Origin: Flavobacteriales bacterium
GTDB lineage: Bacteria > Bacteroidota > Bacteroidia > UBA10329
Assembly: GCA_021739695.1 (NCBI GenBank)
Contig: JAIPBM010000001.1
Location: forward strand, 234,117-298,116
DNA length: 64,000 nt
Direction of reading: 5' to 3'
Part shown: positions 1 through 8,136 of the stretch, piece by piece
Layout of the letters: each line of letters starts with the position of its first letter
Position numbering within the stretch: the first letter of the stretch is position 1
Made by a program: the position numbers and the translations under genes
The notes under the pieces: model-generated
The model's database searches: none
What the model saw: only the letters and a program-made list of their open reading frames with translations
What the model was told of the DNA's origin: nothing

Positions 1-952
1 GCTTGTTCGTTATCTTGGTTGTTGGATCAATTCCCGTGATGCGATAGAAATTAGGAGACCATCTTGTTTTTCGATGCGTGAGGTCAAGTTCAAAACTTCC
101 GCTATTAGAAATTTCCTCGCCAAGAGTTAGGAGGCCTTGGTTCTTAAGAAGTTCATTTTCTATTGCTTTTCTTTCGGTGATATCCTGTAAGGTTCCAATC
201 ACCTTAATGATGTCTCCGTTCTCATTCTTGATGGGTTTGGCATTTGCCCGAACATCTTTGACCGTTCCATCTCCAGCAATTATGGTGTACTCAACAACAG
301 GCATGAAACCGGCCGTTAGCCCCTTGACCATAAGCTCTCCAACACGTTCCTTGTCTTTGGGGTGGACAAAACCCACCGCTTGACGAAGGGAAAAGTCTTG
401 TGGTTCGCAACCATAAATGCGAAACATTTCATCGGAACAAGCAATGTTTTCACTGTTTATTTCCCATTCCCAACTACCGATCTTGGCAATTTTCTGAGCT
501 TCCTGAAGTGAAGCTTCACTTCCACGTAGCTTAGCCTCGCTTAGTAGAAGTTCAAGTTGCGTCTTATAGCGTTGCAGCGCTTTTTTTATCGCAATAGGCA
601 ATCGCTTAATGGTGGATCGTTGAACGTAATCTTCTATGCCTTCGGCAAGTAGATCTATGGCAATATCTTCCGAAAGGTCGAACGCGAGTAGAATGAACGG
701 TGCGTCAATTCCATGTTTTCGTGCCAAGCCCAATAACTTAACCGCATTGGTTCCTTTTAGGCTATAAGGGCTCAGAATAACATCAGGAGAATTGGAAAAC
801 AAGGTTTTTTCGTACTCGGCAACCGAGCTTACCACATGCGCATCGAACAACATTTCTGCATCCTGAAGTTCGCGCAAGAGAGACTCTGTCTCTGCGTGAA
901 AATCTTCAAAAATGAGAATTTGAATAGCTTTGGTCTGTTGCTTCATGTACAT
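1..952 (-). CDS. PAS-domain sensor protein with degenerate N-terminal receiver (partial, C-terminus outside window)
   Basis: The first ~317 residues are visible and the frame stays open to the window edge. Residues ~8-125 look like a response-regulator receiver fold (acidic pair after beta-1, then PDVILSPYSLKG and EGIEDYVQRS), but the phospho-accepting Asp is replaced by Pro (SPY instead of the usual SDY), so phosphotransfer is unlikely. A helical linker follows, then one complete PAS/PAC domain (~150-262, IGSWEWEI to GTLQDITERKAIENEL) and the start of a second PAS (SGSFELDL). Such proteins usually end in a histidine kinase, which cannot be seen here. The start may be the ATG at 952 (MYMKQQ) or the one at 946 (MKQQ). 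Signal sensing is inferred from domain content only. Confidence 0.8.
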   Translation of the reverse strand, partial: MYMKQQTKAIQILIFEDFHAETESLLRELQDAEMLFDAHVVSSVAEYEKTLFSNSPDVILSPYSLKGTNAVKLLGLARKHGIDAPFILLAFDLSEDIAIDLLAEGIEDYVQRSTIKRLPIAIKKALQRYKTQLELLLSEAKLRGSEASLQEAQKIAKIGSWEWEINSENIACSDEMFRIYGCEPQDFSLRQAVGFVHPKDKERVGELMVKGLTAGFMPVVEYTIIAGDGTVKDVRANAKPIKNENGDIIKVIGTLQDITERKAIENELLKNQGLLTLGEEISNSGSFELDLTHRKTRWSPNFYRITGIDPTTKITNK

Positions 953-1006
953 GAACCTTTACTTGTTCCATGTGTTTAGAGTTTCAATTCTGCAATGAAT
1001 TTCACC

Positions 1007-1014
1007 TATTTTTG
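1007..1014 (+). promoter_or_regulatory. Candidate -7 element (TATTTTTG)
   Basis: The octamer matches the Bacteroidota TAnnTTTG -7 consensus and lies 28 bases before the redoxin ATG. No convincing -33 TTTG is seen at the usual distance, so this is tentative. Confidence 0.35.
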
Positions 1015-1042
1015 ACAAGTTCAACAAAACAAAAACACCACT

Positions 1043-1642
1043 ATGAAGATTCTAGCGCTTACACTACTTACCATCTTAAGTACGACTTTCATTGATATTG
1101 ACCAACTGAATATTGGCGATAAGGCAGCCAAAGCAGAACTTAAAATGCAAGGAATTGATGGAAAATCAATTTCTCTGAAAGAGTTGAAAAAGGAAAATGG
1201 TGTTTGTGTCATCTTTTCGTGCAACACATGTCCTTATGTAATTGGTTGGGAAGATCGCTACAATGAAATTTACAAGGAGTGTGCAAACAACAACATCGGT
1301 TTTGTGCTGGTCAATTCCAATGAAGCGAAACGGGACGGTGACGATAGCATGGCAGCAATGAAAGACCATGCTAAGGAGAAAGGTTATTTGGATTTTGCCT
1401 ACGTGGTTGATGAAAACAACGTTTTGGCCGATGCTTTTGGAGCAACCAAAACGCCTGACGTTTTCTTGTTCAACGGCAATATGGAACTTGTTTACAAAGG
1501 TGCTATAGACGATAACATGAAGGAAAAGGATAATGTAAAAGAGCCTTTCCTTAAAAATGCGGTTGAAGCGCTCAGATCGGGTAAAGCAATTGATCCAGCT
1601 GAGACAAAAGCCCTTGGCTGCAGCATTAAGCGTGCTAGCTAA
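1043..1642 (+). CDS. Exported thioredoxin-fold redoxin (peroxiredoxin-like)
   Basis: 199 residues. A hydrophobic N-terminus (1-17) suggests export. The thioredoxin fold carries a CNTC motif at C60/C63 within FSCNTCPYV, and a cis-Pro loop KTPDVF near 137. The C-terminus ends TKALGCSIK with a third Cys (C193) that may act as a resolving or ligand residue; the same TxAxGCxI ending occurs in the redoxin at 6715-7269. The likely role is thiol-disulfide or peroxide reduction in the cell envelope; substrate unknown. It is preceded by a candidate promoter and followed by a hairpin terminator inside the convergent neighbour. Its TAA stop overlaps the neighbour's stop by 4 bp. Confidence 0.8.
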   Translation: MKILALTLLTILSTTFIDIDQLNIGDKAAKAELKMQGIDGKSISLKELKKENGVCVIFSCNTCPYVIGWEDRYNEIYKECANNNIGFVLVNSNEAKRDGDDSMAAMKDHAKEKGYLDFAYVVDENNVLADAFGATKTPDVFLFNGNMELVYKGAIDDNMKEKDNVKEPFLKNAVEALRSGKAIDPAETKALGCSIKRAS

Positions 1643-2151
1643 AGTCCCAACTGCTGGAGTTTGATTTCCAGCTCACCTTCTTTAAAAGACCCTTCATGAA
1701 AATGGCGGGTCTTTTTTTGTGTGTTGATGAAAAGCGTGGCAGGCAATGCGCCAGACCATTCTTCGCTAACTCTCGGAATCCATTTATTCGGATTGTCTTC
1801 ATCCATCAATAGCACTTCACTTTTCAGTTGCTTTTCCTTCAGAAATGGAATCACTTTCGATTCCAATTGGTTCACAAAATCGAGTGTTACCAAAAGCACT
1901 TTTCTGTTGGTCCCTTCAGCATTGACGTGTATGTTTTCGAAAAACGGAAGTTCCTTAACGCATGGGCCACACCACGTAGCCCAAAAATTCACAATGTAAG
2001 TTGTATCTCCTCCTTCATTCAGCCTTGCCTCAAGCACATCGAGCCCAATTACAGGAACCTTTTGGGCGCTGCAATTGTGAGAAAGCAACATGCCGCTCAG
2101 AAGAAAAGATATGGCCATCAATCTAAACAACCTTGGCCTTGTAGTTTTCAT
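1639..2151 (-). CDS. TlpA-like periplasmic thioredoxin family protein
   Basis: 170 residues from the ATG at 2151. This start is preferred over the longer frame because it begins directly with a signal peptide (MKTTRPRLF...SHNCSAQ, cleavage likely after Q30). The thioredoxin domain has FWATWCGPC (C61/C64) and cis-Pro in ALPATLF near 136. It is a TlpA/ResA-type disulfide reductase, probably supplying reductant to cytochrome c maturation or other envelope thiols; the substrate is inferred only from family. It overlaps the 3' end of the Ppx/GppA gene upstream by 29 bp, indicating co-transcription, and converges on the redoxin gene with a 4-bp overlap of stops. Confidence 0.85.
   Translation of the reverse strand: MKTTRPRLFRLMAISFLLSGMLLSHNCSAQKVPVIGLDVLEARLNEGGDTTYIVNFWATWCGPCVKELPFFENIHVNAEGTNRKVLLVTLDFVNQLESKVIPFLKEKQLKSEVLLMDEDNPNKWIPRVSEEWSGALPATLFINTQKKTRHFHEGSFKEGELEIKLQQLGL
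1684..1718 (+). terminator. Rho-independent terminator of the redoxin gene
   Basis: AAAAGACCC (1684-1692) pairs with GGGTCTTTT (1707-1715) around a 14-base loop, and T residues run to 1718 on the plus strand. It lies inside the 3' coding end of the convergent TlpA-like gene, so these bases serve both as code and as terminator. Confidence 0.6.
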
Positions 2152-3013
2152 ACAGCAATCGGGTAATTCCGTCCGAAAGACCGAATTCTGGAACGATGAT
2201 GTCTTTGATCTTGGCACGTTTCAAAATAGCACGGAAAATTTCGCAAGCAGGAACAATCACATCGGCACGATCAGGATTCAATCCCAATTTGGCAATTCGA
2301 TCCTCAAAACTCATTTCGCGCAGCAAAACATGTAGTTCTTTGAGTTTGCCACGTCCAAGCGGAAGTCTGCCTGGAATCTCAGCCATCTTGTATAACTTGT
2401 TGATATTACCGCCCGAACCGATAGCGTCCAACTTCTCCATTCCTTCGGTTTTCTCTTCCACCCAACTCAGCAGTTTTTCCCAGTATTCTGGTTCTACTTT
2501 ATTGTTCAACAAGCGCAGCGTGCCAATTCGGAAAGAGCGACTTGCCACAGGTTTGTTGTTGCTGAAAACAGTAAGCTCGGTACTACCTCCGCCAACATCT
2601 ATGTACAAATAGCTTCGGTCGTTTTGTAGGCGTTCTTCAAAATGGTTTGAAAAAATGATGTCGGCTTCCTTCTTGCCTTGAATGATCTCTATATCCAGTC
2701 CTGCCTCTTCCGAAATCCGCTCCACGAGTTCTTCTCCATTGGTTGCATTGCGCATGGCCGAGGTGGCGCAGGCACGGAACGAAACCACTTCGTGTACGCC
2801 CAACAGCAAACGAAAAGCGCGCATCGTATCAACCAGCTTCTCCTTCTTATTTGCGCTGATAGCTCCGGTTGTGAATACATCCTCTCCCAATCGGACAGGA
2901 ACCCGTACCAATGATGATTTCTTGAAAACGGGTCCGTTCTCGCTTTCAAAAACATTGGTTATCAGTAGCCTAACAGCATTTGAACCGATATCTATTGCCC
3001 CAAATTTCAGCAC
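2123..3013 (-). CDS. Ppx/GppA family exopolyphosphatase/guanosine pentaphosphatase
   Basis: 296 residues covering the two-lobed ASKHA phosphatase domain, without the C-terminal HD-like extension of E. coli Ppx. Visible motifs are FGAIDIGSNAVRLLI (phosphate-1 loop), CATSAMRNATNGEELVERI (with the usual catalytic Glu region), YVDVGGGSTEL (phosphate-2 loop) and IGSGGNINKL. It hydrolyses polyphosphate or pppGpp in the cytoplasm; the sequence does not say which. In many Bacteroidota a Ppx/GppA gene lies beside ppk. Here its upstream neighbour is a SixA-like phosphatase on the same strand, 70 bases away. Confidence 0.9.
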   Translation of the reverse strand: MLKFGAIDIGSNAVRLLITNVFESENGPVFKKSSLVRVPVRLGEDVFTTGAISANKKEKLVDTMRAFRLLLGVHEVVSFRACATSAMRNATNGEELVERISEEAGLDIEIIQGKKEADIIFSNHFEERLQNDRSYLYIDVGGGSTELTVFSNNKPVASRSFRIGTLRLLNNKVEPEYWEKLLSWVEEKTEGMEKLDAIGSGGNINKLYKMAEIPGRLPLGRGKLKELHVLLREMSFEDRIAKLGLNPDRADVIVPACEIFRAILKRAKIKDIIVPEFGLSDGITRLLYENYKAKVV

Positions 3014-3048
3014 ATTTTCCCCTTTTGATTTCTACCCGTTTCCGAGCT

Positions 3049-3056
3049 CAAAGGTA
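3049..3056 (-). promoter_or_regulatory. Candidate -7 element (TACCTTTG) for the ppx/gppA gene
   Basis: On the minus strand this reads TACCTTTG, an exact TAnnTTTG match, 35 bases before the Ppx/GppA start. No clear -33 element is seen. Confidence 0.35.
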
Positions 3057-3083
3057 GGCGATCTTTAAGGGATGTCTGTGATT

Positions 3084-3584
3084 TCAGTCCACCTCTTTGG
3101 GAAACAGAGAAAACAGTTTTTTGCCTTTAGAATTGGCCACTTCAGACCAATTGTTTATTGGCAGTTCTATGGCAAATACACCACAGGTTGGCAGATTATA
3201 CAATGACTCTTTTTGAAGTTGATTGATCAGCGAAGTGAACGATGGATTATGACCAAAGATCATGAGCGTATCGATGTTGTCTTCTACATTCCCGATCAAT
3301 TTCAGCAATTCGTAGGTCGAGGCTTCATAGATCCCTTCGTTGGCACGAATCCGTTGCAAAGGGAAATCCAATTTCCGTGCAACGATGATCGCTGTATTCA
3401 TGGCGCGGATGGCAGGACTTGAAAGAATCAGATCAGGAAACACATCCTGTTCCAGCATTTCTTCACCAATGGCGAACGCATCGTTGATGCCGCGCGGCTT
3501 TAGCGGGCGATAAAAATCTTCCAGATCGGGATAGGCCCAACTCGATTTTCCGTGACGTACTATGATAAGTGTCTTCATTCGCAA
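3084..3584 (-). CDS. SixA-like histidine phosphatase family protein
   Basis: 166 residues of the branch-1 histidine phosphatase superfamily. The catalytic RHG is in IIVRHGKSSW (H11). LKPRG, SSPAIRAMNTA (second Arg) and IFGHNPSF (second His) complete the pocket. The short length and RHGKSSW motif match SixA, which removes phosphate from phosphohistidine proteins; small-molecule phosphatase activity is also possible. MKT at 3578 is an equally good start. It lies upstream of and codirectional with Ppx/GppA. Confidence 0.85.
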   Translation of the reverse strand: MRMKTLIIVRHGKSSWAYPDLEDFYRPLKPRGINDAFAIGEEMLEQDVFPDLILSSPAIRAMNTAIIVARKLDFPLQRIRANEGIYEASTYELLKLIGNVEDNIDTLMIFGHNPSFTSLINQLQKESLYNLPTCGVFAIELPINNWSEVANSKGKKLFSLFPKEVD

Positions 3585-3646
3585 TCGAAATTAGACACAA
3601 TCGATCAATACGATCGGGGCGGTAATGATTCCTTAACGAAGCGTTC

Positions 3647-5266
3647 TTATTTCACGAACGTTACCACTTCCTTGCTCTCCAAAAGATAGGTCTGCAGAGA
3701 AGCACTGGCTTGCATGTCTGTCCAAGCCAAAAGCTTGGCAAGTTCAGCATTAAGCAGTGCAGCATATTTATCTGCCATCGGTTTTTCGAAATACAACCTT
3801 CCGGTTCTTCGGATGAGAAAATCCGACAGCTCGTTCACCATTTCGTTCTTAACGCAATAGCCAAGTTCAGACTTTAGAATAGCGAAGGTTCTATCCTCAT
3901 TTTTCAGGTCGATATGAGAAATGATCTCTAATCCGTTGCTTCCATATTTGTGAAAAAGACCTGTGAGCTGTTCCTGCGTAAGCTCCGTTTCGCCAAGCTC
4001 AGACAGAAATGCTTTGAAGCTGTGAAACAGGCCACCCGAAAGTTTCCTTGACGAGGATCTTGATGCAGCTCGCGGCACTTGAAACTCCGTATACAATTGG
4101 GTCATTGCTAGATCAACTGTCCGTTCGGCCATTTTACGATAGCCTGTCAGTTTTCCGCCAGCAATACTGATCAACCCGTGTTCGGAAATAAAGATCTCGT
4201 CTTTCCGAGAAAGTTCCGAAGGCGACTTGCCATCCTCGTGGATCAATGGTCTTAGTCCTGCCCAAGTAGAAAGAATATCGTCTTGCTTGAGTGGCTCAAT
4301 ATCGAATGCATTATTCGCTGCATTCAGCACGTAATCCACGTCTTCCTGTGTCACCTTTGGGCGCTCAATTCCGCCTTCGTAATTCGTATCGGTAGTGCCG
4401 ACATACGTGGCATTGTCTCTCGGAATGGCAAAGATCATCCGCCCATCAGGCACATCAAAATAAACTGCTTGCCGCAATGGAAATCGTGCATGATCGAACA
4501 CTAGATGAATGCCTTTGGTGAGGTGCAATCGTTTGCCTTTCACCACTTCGTCCTTCGATCGCACAGCATCAACCCACGGCCCACCAGCATTGATGGTGCG
4601 TTTCGCCTTTATCTCAAACTTATTGCCTGTGCGCAGGTCAGTGACCTTGGCGCCAGAAATGTGTTCGGTCTTGTAAGTGAAATCGTTGAACTCGCAATAA
4701 TTCAAAAGCGCTGCTCCGTCTTCTGCGGCAGTTTTTGCCACTTCAATCACTAATCGGGCATCATCGCTGCGATATTCCCAGTAGAGCACACCTGCTTCCA
4801 ACCCTTGCTTTTTCAGCAATGGTTCCCGTTTTAATGTTTCGCTTCGGCCAAGAACCGTTCTGCGTTCGCTGCGCTTCACTCCTGCCAACCAATCGTATGT
4901 GTAAATGCCTACAGATGCAGACGCTTTTCCGAACGAACCGCCTTCGGTTATCGGAAGCAGCATTTTTTCAGGAATCACCAAATGTGGAGCATTATGATAA
5001 ACCGTTGTGCGTTCATGCCCAACTTCTCGCACCAGTCCGAATTCCAATTGTTTGAGGTAGCGAAGACCGCCATGAATCAGTTTCGTGCTGCGGCTACTGG
5101 TACCAGCAGCAAAATCCTGCTTTTCTACCAACGCTACTTTCAGTCCTCGGCCGGCAGCATCAAGCGCAATACCAACCCCCGTAATTCCACCACCGATTAC
5201 TAGGATGTCGAATGTCTCCTTTTGGAGTTTCTCAATGACTTCAGAACGGTTTTTGGCAGAGAACAT
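3647..5266 (-). CDS. glpD: FAD-dependent glycerol-3-phosphate dehydrogenase
   Basis: 539 residues. The N-terminal dinucleotide fold FDILVIGGGITGVGIALDAAGRG (~20-42) binds FAD. It is followed by the family motif AGTSSRSTKLIHGGLRYL and a DAO domain with INAGGPWVDAV, YVGTTDTNYEG and ISIAGGKLTGYRKMAE; the C-terminal ~120 residues match the GlpD C-terminal domain. It oxidises glycerol-3-phosphate to dihydroxyacetone phosphate at the cytoplasmic membrane and passes electrons to quinone. No glpK or glpF is adjacent. Confidence in the family is high. Confidence 0.95.
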   Translation of the reverse strand: MFSAKNRSEVIEKLQKETFDILVIGGGITGVGIALDAAGRGLKVALVEKQDFAAGTSSRSTKLIHGGLRYLKQLEFGLVREVGHERTTVYHNAPHLVIPEKMLLPITEGGSFGKASASVGIYTYDWLAGVKRSERRTVLGRSETLKREPLLKKQGLEAGVLYWEYRSDDARLVIEVAKTAAEDGAALLNYCEFNDFTYKTEHISGAKVTDLRTGNKFEIKAKRTINAGGPWVDAVRSKDEVVKGKRLHLTKGIHLVFDHARFPLRQAVYFDVPDGRMIFAIPRDNATYVGTTDTNYEGGIERPKVTQEDVDYVLNAANNAFDIEPLKQDDILSTWAGLRPLIHEDGKSPSELSRKDEIFISEHGLISIAGGKLTGYRKMAERTVDLAMTQLYTEFQVPRAASRSSSRKLSGGLFHSFKAFLSELGETELTQEQLTGLFHKYGSNGLEIISHIDLKNEDRTFAILKSELGYCVKNEMVNELSDFLIRRTGRLYFEKPMADKYAALLNAELAKLLAWTDMQASASLQTYLLESKEVVTFVK

Positions 5267-5335
5267 GGAACGATTTGAGGCCGCGAAGTTAGCGGTTCGT
5301 TTGCTTGGTTTCGAAGCTAAAACCCGAATCCGAAA

Positions 5336-6718
5336 TTATTGTTCGAACAAACTTGGGTCTGGCTCTAGGCTGATGTTCTCATCACCATTCTGGTATGGCA
5401 GATACGTGATGATGAACTGAAACATCTCGTCCGTGGTCTTCATGTCCTCGTTCACGGGCTCCACAACCAATCTTGGGGGATCGAACGGGTTGTTCGGATT
5501 ATTGAGCGTGTTGTCATAAATGCCTTCGGCATGAATGATGGACCCCTTGGGAATCTTCAGCATTTGATGAAACGTGTAGAAATATTGCCATCGAAAGTCC
5601 CATTTTGGAATGGAAATCAGAGGGATTTCTTCTCCAGAAGGCGTGGTTGCCCAAGCTTTGAAGCTCCTGCCGATCAAGTGCATATGCGGATTGATGGTAA
5701 GCAACGAAACATCCTGCGGAACCCGAAAATCGGTCATCACTTTCATAACGGTATCTGGCGGAACAACCAAGGAAGGCACAACCACAGAAACGCCCAAGGT
5801 TCCCAACATCCATTCGTGCACCGGGCGCTTTGGCGGGCCATCAGCAAAGAAAATGTTGAAGTAAGAACGGTCGTAGGAATCAATAGGAGATGGGCCGTAA
5901 TGCATGTTCTTGATGAGAAATGCCGATTTGCGCGAAGCCTTGTAACTCCCGATTCCTTCGGGATAAATAGCAGGCAATACGCTTGGCAGATAGTTACTTA
6001 CTGAAGGCGTAAGCGTAGGAAATGTACCATCATCATTGGCAAGCCCAAGCGCCTGATAACTTTGCATTGTGCTAGCATCCACATCAGTTACCACATGTTG
6101 GCCATCAAAAACATTCTTCTTCTTGTCGAATTCGTAGGTCAACAAATGTCCGTTCATGTGATGGACGAGGTCACGATTTCCGGGCACAAACTCAATTAGC
6201 CGAATAAAGGTGTCGTTCGGAAGTTCGAACGGCACTTTCATCATCATGAACTTGTCTAAGTTGTTGCCTTCAATGAAAACGGAATCTTGAAACCAAACCA
6301 CAAGATCGGCCTCTCCAAACATTGAACCCTTTGGAAATTGTGGTGGTTCGGGTGCTTTTCCTTCGCCCTCTTCACGGCCATCATCCGCCCATTTAGCAAG
6401 CAGCGCAATTTCTTGTTCGCTTAGAAAACGCTCTCCAACAAACGAACGATAATGTGGGTCGGCTGGCCAAGGCGGCATGTAACGGTCGGCTGTTACATCG
6501 CGAATCATTTTGGCGCGTTTGACCACATCGCGATACGTGACCATTTGAAATGGCGCACCACCATTGGGCCTATGGCAAGGCGTGCAGTTAGTATAAATAA
6601 TCGGTGCAATATGCTGATTGAACGTGACCTTTTCGGGCAATTCAACCGCTTGTTTTCGGAATTCCCCGCATGAAGCGAATAGCCACAGAACCAAAAATAA
6701 AAGTATCGAACGCTTCAT
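5336..6718 (-). CDS. Cytochrome c / copper type II monooxygenase-like lipoprotein
   Basis: 460 residues with lipobox LFASC (C17). Near residue 45 is a single haem motif CTPCH in a cytochrome-c-like segment (HIAPIIYTNCTPCHRP). The rest resembles the two copper-binding domains of peptidylglycine monooxygenase-type enzymes: HHMNGH near 185, HMHLIG near 345 and a late Met in DEMFQF are candidate copper ligands. It is probably a periplasm-facing redox enzyme; the substrate is unknown. The start overlaps the end of the redoxin gene upstream by 4 bp (ATGA), so the two are translationally coupled and probably act together. Confidence 0.75.
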   Translation of the reverse strand: MKRSILLFLVLWLFASCGEFRKQAVELPEKVTFNQHIAPIIYTNCTPCHRPNGGAPFQMVTYRDVVKRAKMIRDVTADRYMPPWPADPHYRSFVGERFLSEQEIALLAKWADDGREEGEGKAPEPPQFPKGSMFGEADLVVWFQDSVFIEGNNLDKFMMMKVPFELPNDTFIRLIEFVPGNRDLVHHMNGHLLTYEFDKKKNVFDGQHVVTDVDASTMQSYQALGLANDDGTFPTLTPSVSNYLPSVLPAIYPEGIGSYKASRKSAFLIKNMHYGPSPIDSYDRSYFNIFFADGPPKRPVHEWMLGTLGVSVVVPSLVVPPDTVMKVMTDFRVPQDVSLLTINPHMHLIGRSFKAWATTPSGEEIPLISIPKWDFRWQYFYTFHQMLKIPKGSIIHAEGIYDNTLNNPNNPFDPPRLVVEPVNEDMKTTDEMFQFIITYLPYQNGDENISLEPDPSLFEQ

Positions 6719-7269
6719 TCAATCAGGCAACCAATGGCTTCGGTGTGTTTGGGTTGGATGGCTTTTCCTTCGCGGTAAGCAAGCAACGCATTTTCGAGGT
6801 AATTCTCTGAAACTTCCAGTTTTTTCTTGCCTAGATCATTCACCCAGTTGTCAATTTTACCGCTGTAAAGCACTTTCCCTTCTCCATCCAGCACAAAAAC
6901 TTCGGGTGTAACGGTGGCATCCAACACATGCGCCAATTGCGTTTCGATGTCAAAAAGCATCTCAAAATCGAGGTCATATTTCAATTTGAACTGCAACACT
7001 TCTTCTGCCGAGTACCATTTCTTGGAAAATACACCTACAAAACGCAGACTATCAGAAGCGAATTCTTCTTCCATCTGCCGCATTGCCAATGTATAATTGA
7101 TGCACAACGGGCATTCTGGAGAAAGAAAATAGACGACCGTAAGTTGATTTTCGGACGGGTTGATGCTGATTGATTCTCCCTCGATCGTTTCCAGTATTAC
7201 TTCAGCCACATTTGGCTTAGAAGCGCACGCGCTGATAAAAAGTACTAGACCAACTAAGACTGACCTCAT
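6715..7269 (-). CDS. Redoxin-domain lipoprotein
   Basis: 184 residues from the ATG at 7269 (an ATG three codons earlier, at 7278, is also possible). Lipobox ISAC (C15) suggests lipidation. The AhpC/TSA-like fold has a CPLC motif in SPECPLCINY and a cis-Pro in TPEVF. The C-terminus TEAIGCLIE carries the same third Cys as the redoxin at 1043-1642. It is the first gene of a pair with the copper/cytochrome protein (4-bp overlap), which suggests that it keeps thiols or copper reduced for that enzyme; this is inference from context. Confidence 0.8.
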   Translation of the reverse strand: MRSVLVGLVLFISACASKPNVAEVILETIEGESISINPSENQLTVVYFLSPECPLCINYTLAMRQMEEEFASDSLRFVGVFSKKWYSAEEVLQFKLKYDLDFEMLFDIETQLAHVLDATVTPEVFVLDGEGKVLYSGKIDNWVNDLGKKKLEVSENYLENALLAYREGKAIQPKHTEAIGCLIE

Positions 7270-7352
7270 GAAGGTCAAAGGTCAAAAAAGATTGGATAAA
7301 CTGAGTCGGAGCCGAGCTCAGGTAAAATGAAGAATGAAGGTTCGAATGCCTA

Positions 7353-8045
7353 TTACGCGGAAACCCCAGCAAGAATTGATTCAAACAATGCCTTGCCATC
7401 CAAATTTCCAAGGTTTTCATCTGCAGCACGCTCCGGATGAGGCATCATGCCAAACACATTTCTATTCTTATTGGTAACGCCCGCAATATTGTTGATAGAT
7501 CCATTAGGATTAGACGCATCATCCACATTTCCGCTCTCATCGCAATAGCGGAAAAGTATTTGATTGTTCGCTTCCAGAGAGGCAAGTGTCTCAGCATCCA
7601 CGTGAAAACGACCTTCGCCATGCGCAATCGGAATTTTGAGTGCAACACCTGGTTTCACCTCATTGGTTACCAACGAATCGGTCGTTTCGCAACGGATGTT
7701 CACATTCTTGCAGATGAATTTCTGGCTACTGTTGTGCAAAAGTGCTCCAGGCAAAAGTCCTGCTTCACACAACACTTGAAATCCATTACAAACTCCAAAA
7801 ACATATCCTCCGTTGTTGGCAAATTCAATCACTTCTTTCATGATGGGCGAAAAACGCGCTATCGCTCCTGATCGAAGATAATCTCCGAAGGAAAATCCAC
7901 CCGGAAGCACCACAAAATCTACACCTTGAAGGTCGTGATCCTTATGCCAAAGCTCCACCACTTCTTGCCCCATGATGTTTCTTAGAACATAGATCATGTC
8001 CTGATCGCAGTTCGAACCAGGGAAAATAACGACACCGAATTTCAT
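7353..8045 (-). CDS. purQ: Phosphoribosylformylglycinamidine synthase subunit PurQ
   Basis: 230 residues from MKFGVVIFPGSNCDQDM. This start is chosen over a longer frame because it matches the PurQ N-terminus. It is a class I glutamine amidotransferase: LPGGFSFGDYLRSGAIAR, the nucleophile Cys in VFGVCNGFQVLCEAGLLPGAL, and His/Glu in the final GMMPHPERA. It supplies ammonia to PurL for FGAM synthesis in purine biosynthesis. A separate PurQ implies a small split PurL (and PurS) elsewhere, rather than the fused large PurL seen in some relatives. Confidence 0.93.
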   Translation of the reverse strand: MKFGVVIFPGSNCDQDMIYVLRNIMGQEVVELWHKDHDLQGVDFVVLPGGFSFGDYLRSGAIARFSPIMKEVIEFANNGGYVFGVCNGFQVLCEAGLLPGALLHNSSQKFICKNVNIRCETTDSLVTNEVKPGVALKIPIAHGEGRFHVDAETLASLEANNQILFRYCDESGNVDDASNPNGSINNIAGVTNKNRNVFGMMPHPERAADENLGNLDGKALFESILAGVSA

Positions 8046-8063
8046 CTCAATATGCTTTGATGG

Positions 8064-8071
8064 CAAAATTA
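8064..8071 (-). promoter_or_regulatory. Candidate -7 element (TAATTTTG) for purQ
   Basis: The minus strand reads TAATTTTG, matching TAnnTTTG, 18 bases before the purQ ATG. No clear -33 element. Confidence 0.35.
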
Positions 8072-8106
8072 GACCTTTCGTAGACCCTTTTCCACATTCA
8101 GAAGGG

Positions 8107-8114
8107 TATTTTTG
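8107..8114 (+). promoter_or_regulatory. Candidate -7 element (TATTTTTG) for the glycosidase gene
   Basis: Exact TAnnTTTG match 22 bases before the ATG at 8137, in the short divergent gap shared with purQ. Confidence 0.38.
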
Positions 8115-8136
8115 AACCGATTTCAACAGTTATACA

